NCBI RefSeq assembly: GCF_000151665.1
Contig: NW_013171860.1
Coordinates: 62,001-126,000, forward strand
DNA from: Blastocystis hominis
Taxonomy: Eukaryota; Sar; Bigyra; Opalinata; Blastocystidae
Reading direction: 5' to 3'
Length of the DNA: 64,000 nucleotides
This document shows, piece after piece, positions 33,023 through 48,346 of this stretch (the first letter of the stretch is position 1; every line of letters starts with the position of its first letter). Made by a program: the position numbers and the translations under genes. The notes under the pieces are model-generated. The model was not told the origin of the DNA. It saw only the letters and a program-made list of their open reading frames with translations, and made no database searches.

Positions 33023-36000
33023 ATGTTCGAGGATATTGTTAGTAATCTTTTGTCCAACTATCTGGGTGACTACCTCGAAGGTCTGACAAAAGATGATCTC
33101 AACATTTCCCTTTGGAGAGGTGATCTCGAATTAAAGAATTTGGTAACCATTTGAATTGAATCTCTGATCATAGAAAATTAAAAAGAAAGCTTTAGATTCC
33201 CTAGATCTACCACTGCAAGTGAAAGAAGGATTCGTTGACAAACTGATATTAAAGGTAATCGTATTTTTCTTTTCAGCATCTGTAGATTCCATGGAAGAAT
33301 TTTGGAAAGAAACCGACGAAAGTGTTTTTGGATGATGTGTATTTGATTGCCGGCCTTGGATCTGAGACTAAATTGGATTCTAAGAAGGAACTGAAGCGCC
33401 AAAAGGAAAATAAACGAGCCCAATTGAAAGCTCTTGAAGAAAACGAGCAACAAATCATCGAAGAAATGAGCAAAAAGGAGAACAAATCATCGACGGCGAA
33501 GTTATTGGCAAAGATTCTCGATAATTTTCAACTTCGAGTAAATCGCATTCATCTACGTCTCGAGTACCAAGACCTCTCTAGATCTCTTTCGTTTACTGCA
33601 GGTGTAATTCTTGAGAAACTTTACGTCTATTCCGATGAAGAGGAAGTGGAGGATCGTTCTTCTACGCCCATTTCTTCTTCTTCTTCTTCTTCTTCGGCTG
33701 CTCCTTCTTCTGCTACTGATATAATCTTTAATAAAAAACTAAAAATCACAAAACTGGGAGTGTATTGGGACACCAAGGGAGCTTTTACCAATACGGACTC
33801 GGCAGAATCATTCCACACATCCATGTCTGCGCCATTTTTGGATTCGGTTCCCACCAAATTCCAGAATGTTCTACCGCGGGAATATGTGCTTCAGCCGATC
33901 TCTGCGGAGCTAAATCTCCTTCTGGATATGAGAAAGGCCGAGCAACGCCGTCCGTCTGTGGAAGAAGCGATTTCGTCCACACTTTTGGAATTCCAGTTAT
34001 CGAAAGAGATGGAAGAGGCAGCGAAGCGCTGCTTTCAGTTTTGTATGAAGAATGAAACGACGCAGGAAGCGAGCAAAGCCGCGTTTTTCACTCGTTTCTC
34101 TTCGAAGTTTTCAAATCTCGCCAATCCTGGGAATTCCAAAAGTATGGACGATTTTTTCACGCGATGTTGGGAAATGAAACACACAGCGAAAGCCGCCGTT
34201 CAAATCGACGGGAACTTGGACAGTTTTTCGTTCATTTTGCAGCATCATCAATTTGTTAGCATCACTGAATTCATCAGCAGTCTGAGTCTTCTCTCCCTCA
34301 AAGAACACTATCGGCAGTTTCGTCCGGCACACGAGGACGTGGAGAAATACCCGCGGGAATGGTGGAAATTCGCGATTCAGAGCGTGATGTGGAGCAATCG
34401 CTCCCAAAGCAGATATCGAAGCTGGCGCGAGCTCCGATCCTACAAAGCGAATCGCGATGAATACGTGTCGTTGTACAAGCGAAAATTAGGAATGAAACCG
34501 TCACTGAAAAAGGACGCGAAGGGATTGATGCGACTGCAGAAGCTGGAGGATTTGCTGTCGCTGCAGGAGATTATGATTTTTCGACGAATCGCCATGTCGC
34601 AAGTCGCGGAGGAATCGGAAGGAAAGAAAAAATCGCTCTATTCGCTTCGCAAAACGTCTTCGCCTCGACCGGAAGACGAGAAAAAGAAAGAGATTTGGAG
34701 CCGGTTCGATATTGATCCGAACGAATCGCTGTGGGAGGGAGAAATGACGCAGGATATTCAGTTGTGGCTGGACTTTACGATTCACAAAATCAGCCTGAAT
34801 TTGAAGCGAGATGAAAAGAAACTCTTCTCCGTTGTGTTCAAAAACGCGGGAATTCGCGTGGTCAATCGAAAGGAGTTTTGCCAGCTGTGGTGTTCTCTTC
34901 AAAGCGTGAATTTAAAGTATTTGAAGAACTCGGATTCTCCTTGGAATCAAATACTGTATCCAGAGAAGGGAGCGATTCTGGATTTCCAAAAGTCGGGCGT
35001 ATTTCTGCCTGCTGAGATGTACAAAAAGCAAGAAACACCCTTCCTTCAGTTGTTCGCGGAAATTCCAACCGTTTCGAGTGATCGCGAACTTCGATTGCGA
35101 TGCTCCACGCTCCCCTTGTGTTTGGTAGCGAATTTGAATTGCATCACGGATGTGGTCGCGTTCTTCTCGGACTCTCTTTCCACTCTTCATATCGATGGAT
35201 TTTCCTCTCAAAAGTCGCCATTTTCATCCTCCTCCAAACGGCGGCAGGTTCGAATTGCTCGCGAAATCTCGTCCTATCGTCGAAGTGAAGTCGATGTTTA
35301 TGTGGGTCCTATCCACATTCTGCTTCCAGAAGACTTGGAAAGCAATTTGGAAACACGGGAAACGTTGGTCGTGCGTCTTGGCGATATGGCGATCACAAAC
35401 GCAGAAGCAGCGGATCACAGCTTGGATGTGAATCGATTTGAGGTGTTCCATGTGCGTGTTGGATCGATTTCTGTGTTGCTCACGGACGGCTGCGAAAACT
35501 GGATGGTTCAGGAAGTTCAAGAAACGAAGCAGCTGAAACTGCTGCATGATTTCCAGCTCGATGCGCTGGTTGGAATTTGCATGTCACCTTCCGAAGTTTC
35601 GCTGTCGAATATCGAAGTGAAGGCGACGCTTTCAATGCTTCGGTTCCAGTTACATCGCATTCATTATCTGGCTTTGCTGCAATGGGCGACCGGGTTTGAA
35701 GTACAGTTGGAACATTTGGTGGCTCATCTCGCGCCTCAGCTCATTCATCTGTCGCACAGCGCTCAACGATTTGTGGAATGGCTGTGGATCGATGACCGAA
35801 TGAAAACGGAGGATCGAAAAAGCAATTCGGATCAGCCGCTTCTGCAGATCGAACCTGTTGTTTGGTATTGTTTAGTGATTTACGTGTAGAAAACGTTCAG
35901 TTACGATGACGAAGAACTTGCTTTTCTGTCTGCCAAACGCACATTGGCGTTGCATCTGCTGTTCGAAGGCGTTTCGTTAAGTATTGAAGAGAATAAGCAA

Positions 36001-39000
36001 AGTCTGGCCGAATTGCAAATCCGAGAATTGTGCGTTGTGCTCACAAAGCATGCTTTTGATACGCACATCGATATCACATTATCAGAATTGGCCTTTCAAG
36101 ACTGGATTCGATCTCGAAAGGAAGAGAAGGATGCTTACTTCGTGATATCGAGACGCTTGACTGCCCACGAGGAAATCGAGACCTCGTCGAGTAAACAGCT
36201 CATCTATATCTCCATCAATGACATTAGTCGATCGTCTCCATTGCTCTCTTCGGCTTCTAATGTCACGTCGATAATGGTGGACTGCGGACCGTTGAGCAGT
36301 ACGATTTGAGTCGGATTGTGATGTAGTGGTTCTGTTCCCTCCCTCGCTTCTCCAACTCTTTGATTTCTTTTTGCCTGTCGCCTACTCAAATCCAAAAGCG
36401 TCTCCATCCAGCGAATCGCTTTCTGCTAACGAAAAAATCCTAGAGTTCTTAGAACGGCAGGCCTATCGTTTCATTCGTCGTCGTCGGATTCCGCAGAACT
36501 GGGAGCAGAACAACGTGTACGTCTCGCTGTCACTTCAGTCCATTTCTGTTTTACTCGTTCCTGCCGTATGTAGAAAAGAGTTCTGCTCTCTTTTAGATAC
36601 GATCAGCTCCGTTTTTCGTCGGCCAGTTGTATCGAACTGCGTTGCAAGTGGGTGTTTCTCCCACCAAAATCGGAGTGGAAATCAGTCTCGGCGAGTTATC
36701 TGTGGACGATTTGAGCGAGGGATGTGGAAGCTATTCTTCGGTTCTTTCCACGGATCATTCATCTACGACAGTTACGGACACTTCTTCGTGGTTTATGAAG
36801 GCTTCGATTTCCGTCTTCACTTCGAAAGACGCGCCGTCCTATCCCGGCTATCGCTTGGCGTTCTCGGCAGCGTTGCGTGCACCTTCGCTGGTTTTACGAG
36901 CACGTTGGGTGGACGAACTGACGAATTTTGTGGTCTCTGGACCCTTGGGGGAACTTCAGAGAGAGCTGAAGGAGATGCGGAAGCCAAGTCCGCCCTCTTT
37001 GCTTTCAAGTTTGTATGCCTCGGCGATTCAAATCGGAAAAGACCTGATGCAGGATCAATCGGTAGTTCAGGATTATTTTTCAATGCCGCTCATGTCGATC
37101 CAGATCGACAATTTCGTCGTAGTGTTGCCTGAAAACAGCACAAGCAGCAATCACGCTGTTTTCGAGCTTGGCAATGTGCGGATAGTGAATGACCAGACTT
37201 TTTTGTCCTCTGTGAAGCTGAGCATTGAGAACATGCAAGCTGCCACGGTGTTTTCGTCCTCCTTATCTCAAGCATTAATGGGCGAAACGTCTTGTCAGCT
37301 GCAAATCGAAGTGGGATCGACGATCCAGTGCGTGGGAGCTGTTTCTCGGCTGGCGATCGCGATCAATCAGCAGCAGCTCGAGTTTTTCGCTCGATTGGCG
37401 CATGGAAACTTGAAAGAGGAAGCGATTCTGTGTAAGGGCGAGTTCCTTTTGGTCGCGCCATCAACCCATGCATCCGACAGCGATTTGGTGAGCCAGCTGC
37501 TGCATATGAAGCCGTGTCTCTCGATTGCCGTAACACTCGAAGGGTTGAGTTTGGAGTGCCTTCAAGGCGATGAGGGATATGCGGCTTCGACGAGTGGTCA
37601 GGATATGTATCATTCTGTCGGCCGTTTATCTGTATCGATTTGTTTGGTGGATTGTTGTGTAGAATTCGTTTTTGTATGCAGACATGCAGCGAATCGACCT
37701 GTTTTGGCAGTCTTCTCCGTCGTCTCTTTCGTTGGGTCTTTCGCTGGCGATGTTTGAAATCCATGATTCAATCCGCACTTCCTACGTCTGTAGCGATTAT
37801 CGCACGCCGTTCTGTTTCGGCGGAGATGCGATGCCCGCGATCTCTGCCACCTTCACAATGAAAACTCGAAAGGCGAGCGATTTCACAGAACTTCTTCAGA
37901 TCGGATGGGATGCGGAGAAGGAAATCACCGATATTCAGCTCTCTGCGCACGTGGGTCGACTCAAAGTGATCGCCACTCCGTGGTTTTTCTCTGTGGCAAA
38001 AATCGGCGCGAATATCGTGAAGAGTGTTATGAATGAATTCGCACTGGATGCAACGTCGTCTCCTCGATCGATTGTGGCGACGCGTAGAACTTTTCGTGTG
38101 GATGGACTGTAGAAAAGGTGCAGAATCTTGTGATCGAAATCCGAATGGACAATCCCTATTTGTTCCTCGTCGAAGACACGAGCGATCCGAACTCTGCTTC
38201 GATGCTTCTCTCTTTTTCGACTGATATCTGGGTTCACATCTCTCCATTGTTCAATATTGATGTGTCTCTTAGCTTGATGGGCGTGCGAGGATGCCGAGGC
38301 GATCCGCGTCAAGAAGAATTGCCACATCCAAGCGTTGCTGATATTGTATATCCGTGCGATCTGATTCTGAATGCTCATGTCTTCAAGACGAGTCGTAAAT
38401 TGAGCGGAACGTTTGTCACTTCGGATCGAATTGTCGTTCGCTTGAGTGTTTTGGATATTCATTTGATTCTGAATGCATTGAATCGATTACAAGAAGCGAT
38501 CTTAGCAGAGAAATACAACGAGAAGGAGAAGGAGAAGGAGAAGGAGAAGGAGAAAGAGAAGGAAAAAGGACATATTGTTACCTCAAAGAGTGGGATTTTG
38601 TGTAGCGAGCAAGGAAATGAGAATGACACTTCGTTCTTAGAAGAGACAGATACGGTTGCAGAATCGCCACTGAGCGATTTTGCCTATGATCCAGAAAACT
38701 TTTATGAATCTCCTCTGGTGGTGACTCCTACGAGTGCCATTTCTGAAGAGAATGATAGTGCCATTGAGCCGTTCATCGATTTCTGGACGTATCAATCTCA
38801 GTTTTTCGTGGATATCAACCGGATCATCGTCGTTTTGGTGAATGATTCTTTGGATACGCACACTCCGGTCGCCAATCTGAGCTTAACAAACACCAATATT
38901 CGTCTCGGAGTCACTTCCGGTCGATTGAAGCTGAATCTTCAGCTCGACTGTGGAGCGGAGAGTTACAATCCGCGAAGCACGGCATGGGAACCCGTGATGG

Positions 39001-42000
39001 AGCTTTGGACATTGAAGGTGGCCTTGGAAGCGGAGAAGCGTTCAGTGGTAAGGATCTGGATGAGGTGTGATTTGTAGAATGGAGGAAGGAAGGAAGGTTT
39101 TTGGCTTCAGAATTACGAGACTCACTTGGTGATCGAGTCAAAACAAGCTCTGAACTTGAATCTTTCTTCGCAGTGCCTTCAGTCGGTATTCCAGCTGGTG
39201 TACGGCTTCTCCACGAATACAAAAGGAAAGGGTCTGCAGGAAGGAGCCAATTATTTCATCGCCGTTCGAAACTGCTCTGGTCTCCCGCTCTCCGTTCGAC
39301 TTCAGGATGATGGCGGAATTGCGAACTTGATGGATGAAACTGCGCAGGTGAACGTGGATGACATGGAAAAGACGTTCTTCGCTGGGTTGGCAGAAGTGCA
39401 AATCGCTGGTCGCGTAGCCATCTGCTGGGTAGAGTTTCATGAGTTGGTTCCGTTTATCCGCGTGTTTTTGCGGATTCCATTCCTTCGAGAAGTGGGAAAG
39501 AGCGATTACTTCGGATCTTCCTTTGAAGTGTTTTCTTGTGAATCGGAGAGTGGAGACGATTCCAGTTCAAAGAATGAGGATAGCTCAGCAGTGGAATCGG
39601 CTCGATCCGATACATCTCGTTCTCCTCTTCTCTTCCCTGTTCTCTCTTTTGTCAATCAACAGGCGGATTCGTTGGGCCAAACAATCACAGTTTTGGTTGC
39701 GAGCAAAGAAGAGCAACTTCTCTGGATTCGCTATGCTAACGAAATGAAGCGACGCTATGAGGCTTTCCTATCATCTACTGCCGATGAAATCTTGCCGACT
39801 CGCTATGAGGTGTTGTATTTCTCTGAAGCGGATAGCACGCTGGCTACGGCTCTTCCCGCTCATCCCTCGCTGGCTCTTCTTCAGCTGGGTCTTCCGTTCC
39901 GACGCCTTCGAAATCGGTCTTTGTTGTTTGAGTTCGAAGGCTATCCGCCCTTTTCGTGCAATGTGGACGAATTGAAGGAGCAAGCCGTGGTGCTGGATAT
40001 GAAGGAGATGAACACGTTGCAGTTTGTCATTCGATCAGAAGTGAAACGAGGTCGAAAAGTAATCACGGTGGGAACTCCGATCGCGATTTGCAATGAAACT
40101 TCTTGTTTGTTGAGTTATTCAATAAAGAATAAAAGGAGAAGAAGAAAAGAAGAAAAGAGAAAAGAGAACGAGGAAGAAGAGAACGACGATGACGACGACC
40201 ACGAAGAAGAAGAAGAAGAAGAAGAAGAAGAAGAAGAAGAAAATAGTGAGACTGAAAATAGTGAAGATGACCCTTTGGAACCAAAAGAAACAAAGAAAAG
40301 CAAAATCAAAAAATCAACAAAACCAGAAGAGGAAAAGCAGATTCAAATGGAAAAGGGACGGAACTATTTCGTTCCCTATTTGAATCTAGAAAAGGGGTCA
40401 GTTTACTTGAACATGCCAAATACAGAGAACCCTTCAAAAACCAAGAAGATTTCGACCGAGCTCATCCGAACCAATAAAGCAAACGGCACGATGAATTTCG
40501 GCACTCCCGACGACCCCATTTACATCTCGGCCTGCGAGGAAATTCGAGAGATTCCGATCATGGGAATGCAAGGAATCACGCTCACCACGTTCCGTTTGGT
40601 CTTTTCGGATATTTTGGAGGTGGAAAATTGCATTCCGGAACCTTTGGAAATGGGCTTCATGAATCCTGCGGGTCGGTTACTTGCGATTCGCATGCTTCGC
40701 CCGGGGGGTCGAGAGATCATTCGCCAGTTTATGTTTTTAAAGCGCGAGGGAACGCGGATCAGCCTTCGACTCGCCGAACGGAACTTTGAGTTCTCGCAGT
40801 ACAAGGATTCGATCGCAGTAGGATTGGTTTGAATGGCGTGAAAGGCAGCCGTCGAAGAAAAGTCCGCAGGGTTTCTGCACGTTGATCGACGAGGAAACCG
40901 GCTCAAAACTTCGGCTTCACTTCACGTTAAAGCAGAGTAAGTACAATATGTGGTTCATCCAAATCTTCTGCGATTATTGGATTGTCAACAAGTCCGGAAA
41001 TGATCTGCTGTAGGATCTGGAGAGTGTGCTGGCAATATAGGATTTGTGATAGCGAGATTCCTCAGTTCAGAACGTTGCTCCCCTCCCATCCAATCGAAGT
41101 CTGCTCCAAGTCGTCAGTGAACTACTCTTCCGAGAACTTCATTCACCCGATTCTATTTAGTCTGGGAAAGAAGAAGCACAACGCAGTGCGATTAACGATT
41201 CCGGATAACGATTCTGCGTGGTCCGAAGCGTTTAACGTCGATACTGCAGGCGTAAGTGGCCAATGCTCCTTTTCGCTTTTGTCCGCAGAGTCGGAAGAGT
41301 CGATTGTCTACTCCTACTTTGTATCCATATCACGAGCTCCCGGTATTTTTGCACGCAGCTTGGTGGTTTCCATATTTCCGCTCTTTACGTTTGTCAATAA
41401 CACGACGCTTCCGATCAAAGTAATGTTTGTGTTTTGTGAGATGAAACGCAGATTCGTTCTTACTCTTCAAGGCAGTCGATTCTGGTGCTTCAGCCTTCTT
41501 CTTCTCTTCCCTATCACTTTGATTCGAGCAACACTGAGCATTTCTTGCAAATCAAGTCCGATTCCTTACCGTATGGCTGGTCTTCTCGCTTCCCCCTTTC
41601 GCCCAATCGCTTCATTCTTCAATTGCCGCCTCTTTCTCATGATCGTGAAAACACAAAATCACGTCTCTTCAAGTTCATCTCGGACCCTTCCTTGTGTCCT
41701 TCCAGCCTGCTAGAAGTCGAGATTTCCGCGGATGATGGGCGATTCGTTCTGGTGATTCGTCCTTGCTCTGTTTCGCAGATGCCTTTCTGTGTGAACAATC
41801 GCAGCTGTCTGGATATTCTGTATCTTCGCCAGCGCGGCGCTTCTTGGGACCAAACGTTGGTTGTCATGCCTCTGCAAAGCGTTATGTGGACATTGCCGCT
41901 GTGCGACGGAGAAACGCTGGTGGATGTGTATGCTCGAAAAGCTGGCAGTCTGCTGGACGAAGAATCGTTGCAAGTAAAGCACACGTTTGATGTGATGCAG

Positions 42001-45000
42001 ATGGGGAGTGTGGGCTATTTTGAAGTGTCGACGAATCGCCAGTTGACGATCACTACGACGCTGCGCAAATCAACGCGCATCGTTGTGTTCGATCAGTACA
42101 ATGCGAATGGAGTGAAGCGACTGTCCTCGCTGCTAGCGGATAAACTGTTCCTTGTGGATCTCTACAATCATTTGGATAACCAGATGATCCAGGAGTCCAA
42201 TGTGTTCAGCCAGCAATTCGGCTGTTGTCAGAGCAACTCGACCCTCATTCAAGCGCTCTATTGCTTTTCTGCGGAAGGGATTTTCGTTTCTTCTACCGTA
42301 GCCAAGCTGATCATTCGAGTCGATGGGCAGCAAAAGAACCTCTTTAGTTCGCGAGGCAATCTTCCCTATTGGGGAAAGAGTTTGCTTGTGAACACAGGGA
42401 GCGAAGTGGATCTCCAGTTGGTCGTTAATCTTTCAAAGATGAGTGTGATGAAAGGCGTGCTGGATCTTTCTCCGTATTGTGATTGCGACCATTGCTACGA
42501 AGTGCTGGTTCCTTGTGCGGATGAATCCGGGGTGAAGGCGTTCTGTGTGCTGAACGTCGCGAACCTGACGGAGGAAAATTGCTCCAATGAATTCGAATGG
42601 ATTCGGTTCCAGCAGTGCAAAGAGGAGCTGACGTCTGTGATTCGTTCTGTTACGACGGAGTTCAAACTGGAGCGTTCTTTTTCGCGTCGCCAGATGGCGA
42701 GCTTGGCTCAGAACTCCTTGTATCTCCATCGCGCTACTCACAAGGGCATCTTCAAATCGCCCTCGACAGCGTCTCCGGTCGAAATCGAGGAGGCGTCGGC
42801 TGCCTTTACGAAGCAGCGAACACTTCTTCGCGTGATCGTCCACGAGATAAAGCATTTGTCGATGGAGGAATCGCCGTCCGTCTATTTCACCGTGAAGGGA
42901 AATGATACAGTGCAGCGAGCTCCTTCGTCCAGCGACTGGCGATCGGATCGCGAGCTCTGTTCGAATCAGAGTGTGGTTGTGAACGCTCCCAACTTCAACT
43001 TGGGGTGCATGTTGGTGGAGAGCAATGGAAGGCTGGTTGTATCAAAGCTTGTGCGTGGATCGATCGCTTTTAATGCGGGTGTGTGCGTCGGATTCGTTTT
43101 GTCGAGTTTCAATGGATATCCTGCTCCCTCGACGTTATACGAACTCCAGCAGCGCGTCAATTCGGATGCGAACGAGAAGCAGTTTGTCTTTTCCTCGATC
43201 GACTCGGCGCCTCTGAGGAAGATTTCGATGGAGCAAAGTGTGGTTTTGCGCCAAGAAGCCCTGCAATTACGCGAGAGCGTGCAAGTGTCGTTCTATACAG
43301 AAAAGGAAGAGGGAGAAGACGAGTTGCTGTGGAGCCTGGAAGTGGATGTGTCCGAAGAAACGAATGTGGAAATGATGGTAAACGGCGCGTGCATTTCCTT
43401 TGAAACTGTCTGGGAAAGCTTCGAAGAGGAAGAACGCGTGGTTTTCGACGCGAAAATGAACTTTGTGGGTGTGGGAGTGTCTGTGATCAATGGAACGCCG
43501 GAAGAACTTCTCTATGTGAGTTTGTTGGGATTGAGAAGCGATATAAAAGTGATGAATCGTGGAAAGAAGGTGATCGAACTGGAATTGAATTCGTTCCAGA
43601 TCGACAACCAAATCAGCGGAGCGAAATATGAGGTTCTTCTTGACACTCCCTCGGCTGGAACGTGGCTTTCCGCCACGGTGGTGATTCAGCCGCATCCTTC
43701 GCTTCTCTACTTGGAGTTGTTCTCGGTATTGATGCAGAATGTTCGCGTGTTTGCGGATTCTGGAGTGATCATGAACATTCTGAGCTTCGTCCAAGAGCTG
43801 CCTTTCGATATTTTCGAGAAGATCGAGCGCGATTGCATGAAGCAAATAAGCGAATCGCCCCTCTTCATTCGGTAGGACTGTGAGACAATCGCCGCATTAC
43901 GTGTAGACCTCTTCTCATTTCGGAGTATTCCTACTGTTCGTCGGCTTTGTATGCAGAGCATTTCACTCTACAACCCTTCCTCTTGACCATCACGTTCGCG
44001 CTGGATCCTGCGCGGCCGATTGCTTCTTCTGTGATTCCCGATGTGCCCATTCTGATTCCCGTGCAGTCGGTGGTCGACATGATTGGAAACATGCTGGGCA
44101 ACATCGACTCGGCGCAGGTGCGCTTGAGTGCGTTTTTAGCGAAGGACTTGCTCATGGGCAAAGCCGAGCTCTTCTCTCGCCTGTCTTCCCACTACGTCCG
44201 TCAGCTTCTCCGGAAGTTCTACAAGGTTGTGGGCTCGGCGGCTCTGCTAGGAAACCCTGTGGGGCTGTTCGAATCGGTTGGTTCGGGCGTGAAGGCCTTT
44301 TTCTACGAGCCGATTCAAGGCCTTTCAAAGGGACCCGAGGAGTTTTTCGATGGGTTGGGGAGAGGAGCGAAGACGTTTTTGCTGAACACGACGTATGGCA
44401 TCGCGAACTCGGCGTCCAAAATCACGGGCACGATCGGAAATGGCTTATCGGCGATCGCTGGAACGGAAACATATCGATTGGATCGCGCGGCAGGGAAGAG
44501 CGGGATCATCTACGGCGTGCGCGAGGGCGTGTTGGGGATGTTTAAAGACTCGGTGAACGGAGCGAGAGAAAATGGAGTGATGGGCGCGATTACGGGGACG
44601 GGAAGAGGCATCGTGGGGCTGATCACGAAGCCAGTGACGGGCGTGTTGGATGACACGACGAAGATCATCGAGTCTGTAAAGGACGCGACCCACGTCTCTC
44701 AGGAACTGAGTCGCAAGCGTCTGCCTCGCTATTTGTATCCGGATGGCGTGCTCACGTCGTTCTGCAGCTATTTAGCGGAGGGAAAGCAGATGCTGGCGAA
44801 TTGCATGAACTCGAGCGCGGTAAAAGTGAATGATCGCTACATGATTCATGTGATCGACAACCAATTCAATCATTTGTTGATCACAAATCATAGCTCCGTG
44901 TTGATTTCTTCGCTGTGTCAGGTGTTGTGGATGATTCCTCACGATAAATTGAACTATGTCTCGCACGATATGGACGTGATCGAGTTTTATTTGAAGGATC

Positions 45001-45749
45001 GCAAGCTGTTGGTGGTTGTGCAAACCGAAACGATCGCTTCGAACATTTGCAAGATCGTGGACTCTCTGCGGAATTGTATTTCGATCAATGTTTCGATGGC
45101 TATCAAGCAGATCGCTTCGTTTTATGGAGAAATTCTCAGCGATGAGGAGTTTCTGATTCTCGATCAGATCCACGAAGAAGAAGAAGAAGAAGAAGGCAAT
45201 CCACAGCGAAGAAGGTCCGCCTCGCAATCAAAACCCAGGTCCAAATCTTCTGGATCTTCTGGATCTTCTGGATCTTTTTCTTCGTCTTCGTCGCGTGCTT
45301 TCCCTGATGCTGCGGATCTTCGCCCCTTCGTTCTCTCTCAAGCCATTATTTGTGGCTGGCACCGGAAGACGGAGGTGTTGCAGCCGTCGATGCTGCTTCA
45401 CAGCTTCGAAGAGTACGAGATTCAAGTGTGCGAAACGACGGGATCGAAATACTGGATCGTGCATCGAAGCTTTTCTGATTTTGTGTAGGGGGTTGCGGGA
45501 ATTGTTGAGCGTAGATCGTTGCACAAGGCCATAATAAAGCAAGTCGGAGGGTCGTCTCTGCGAAGCCTGAAGCTCCCATCGCAAGGGATGAAATTCTTGC
45601 AATTGACGAACAAGAAGGCGCACGACAGTTTCGTCGAGAGAATAAACTGCTATCTGGGCGCAGTTCTGAATAACAAAGAGCTTTTGAAGCTGGATGTTGT
45701 CGATCGGTTTTTTAAGGAGGGAGCGACCAATGTAAAGAATTTTTGTTGA
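33023..45749 (+). CDS. VPS13: VPS13 bridge-like lipid transfer protein with PDZ-like and PX domains
   Basis: VPS13 forms a long hydrophobic groove moving phospholipids between membranes at contact sites. The start at 33023 gives MFEDIVSNLLSNYLGDYLEGL, the chorein N-terminus, then LWRGDLELKNL; two introns follow (about 33140-33176 and 33256-33286), then IPWKNFGKKP. Long exons (for example 33290-35865, 41485-43875, 43947-45488) are separated by few mini-introns. Residues coded near 42960-43215 form a PDZ-like unit (LGCMLVESNGR, GSIAFNAGVCVGFVLSSFNG). The region from about 43950 is the adaptor/ATG2-like C-terminus (GLGRGAKTFLLNTTYGIANS). The end, about 45390-45749, is a PX domain (YEIQVCETTGSKYWIVHRSFSDF). 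Gly-poor acidic low-complexity insertions are coded at 38521-38570 and 40130-40330. Neither PDZ nor PX is part of the usual human or yeast VPS13. The stop is TGA at about 45747. No clear TGTTTGTT follows, only T-rich variants. Confidence 0.9.
33672..33696 (+). repeat. TTC microsatellite coding poly-Ser
   Basis: In-frame trinucleotide run in the N-terminal third of VPS13, giving a serine loop. Confidence 0.8.
38521..38570 (+). repeat. GAGAAG-type repeat coding Lys-Glu run in VPS13
   Basis: Hexanucleotide-like purine repeat, read as alternating Lys/Glu. Confidence 0.8.
40203..40238 (+). repeat. GAA microsatellite, 12 copies, coding poly-Glu in VPS13
   Basis: Pure GAA run within a charged insertion of VPS13. 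The antisense leucine/serine-rich frames here are artefacts of this repeat. Confidence 0.9.
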
Positions 45750-45926
45750 GTTTTTTTGTTATATAAATTCTATTTTACTTCTATTTCATGGATTATCGGC
45801 AATATATAACTGGGTTAACAAATCAATATAATACAGTATGAGATGTACGACAAGTAACACACAGGCTGTTCGTATGGAAGTGAATCGGAAACCCGAGCAA
45901 GCTTCCACGCTTTACTACAATATCCT

Positions 45927-47598
<1,672 letters not shown>

Positions 47599-47620
47599 TC
47601 ATCAAATGTAATTGTTCATG

Positions 47621-47628
47621 TGTTTGTT
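47621..47628 (+). terminator. TGTTTGTT 3'-end signal of the spastin-like gene
   Basis: Exact motif 22 nt after the TGA at 47596-47598. Confidence 0.75.
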
Positions 47629-48346
47629 GAGAAGAATCAATGGATGGATGGATGGAGAGGGGGAGTCATTGTGATTGGATAGGGAATTAGATGGTGAATG
47701 ATGGAGGTATAAGGGGAATTGATTGTGGAATAGGCAGTGATGGAAAGTGGAATAGGTTTGATTGATTGTCATTTGCTAGGACGTCTGTTACCTGAAATTC
47801 TACGAATAACGAATTCTTCATAATCTCATTCCTACAAATCACAAATCGGTCCCTCACTTTTTGTACTCTCTATCACTATTTCACTTCGAAGCTTATAATA
47901 CTCATATCTTATTCACTTTCCTATACAATCAACCTGCTGACAAACTCCGCATTACATTGGAGCCTATTATCCATAAAGCCTCAAAGATGATTCTGATGTA
48001 TATATATATCCACATAGTAAACGATTCTCATACAACTAGTATTCAAGACAAACTCAATATTTCTCTAAAAACGTGCACAAACCTTGGAATTGACTGCACT
48101 TTCTGCAGACTTATTGTTATCTTTTCCAACGTACATTACTGAATCCTATTTACAATATTCCTCAATCACTATTCTTAAATAACTCAGACTTCAGCCAAAC
48201 AGAATGGTTACAATGACGTTTCCACATTTCTCTGTTACAGGATTCTATCAATCCTTCGTAAAGAGATTTCGTTGAAAAACGAACGCAAGTTGCGCTCTTG
48301 AATTTGCAGAATATAGAGGATAACAATAATCTGGTTCTAACTCGCA
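47629..48346. other. Intergenic, no gene seen
   Basis: About 720 nt with a short GGAT run at about 47640 and AT-rich sequence. Presumably the promoter region of the zinc-finger gene. Nothing else supported. Confidence 0.5.

Noticed and set aside
40063-40309. Antisense Leu- and Ser-rich frames
   Set aside because: Produced by the GAA repeat in VPS13.
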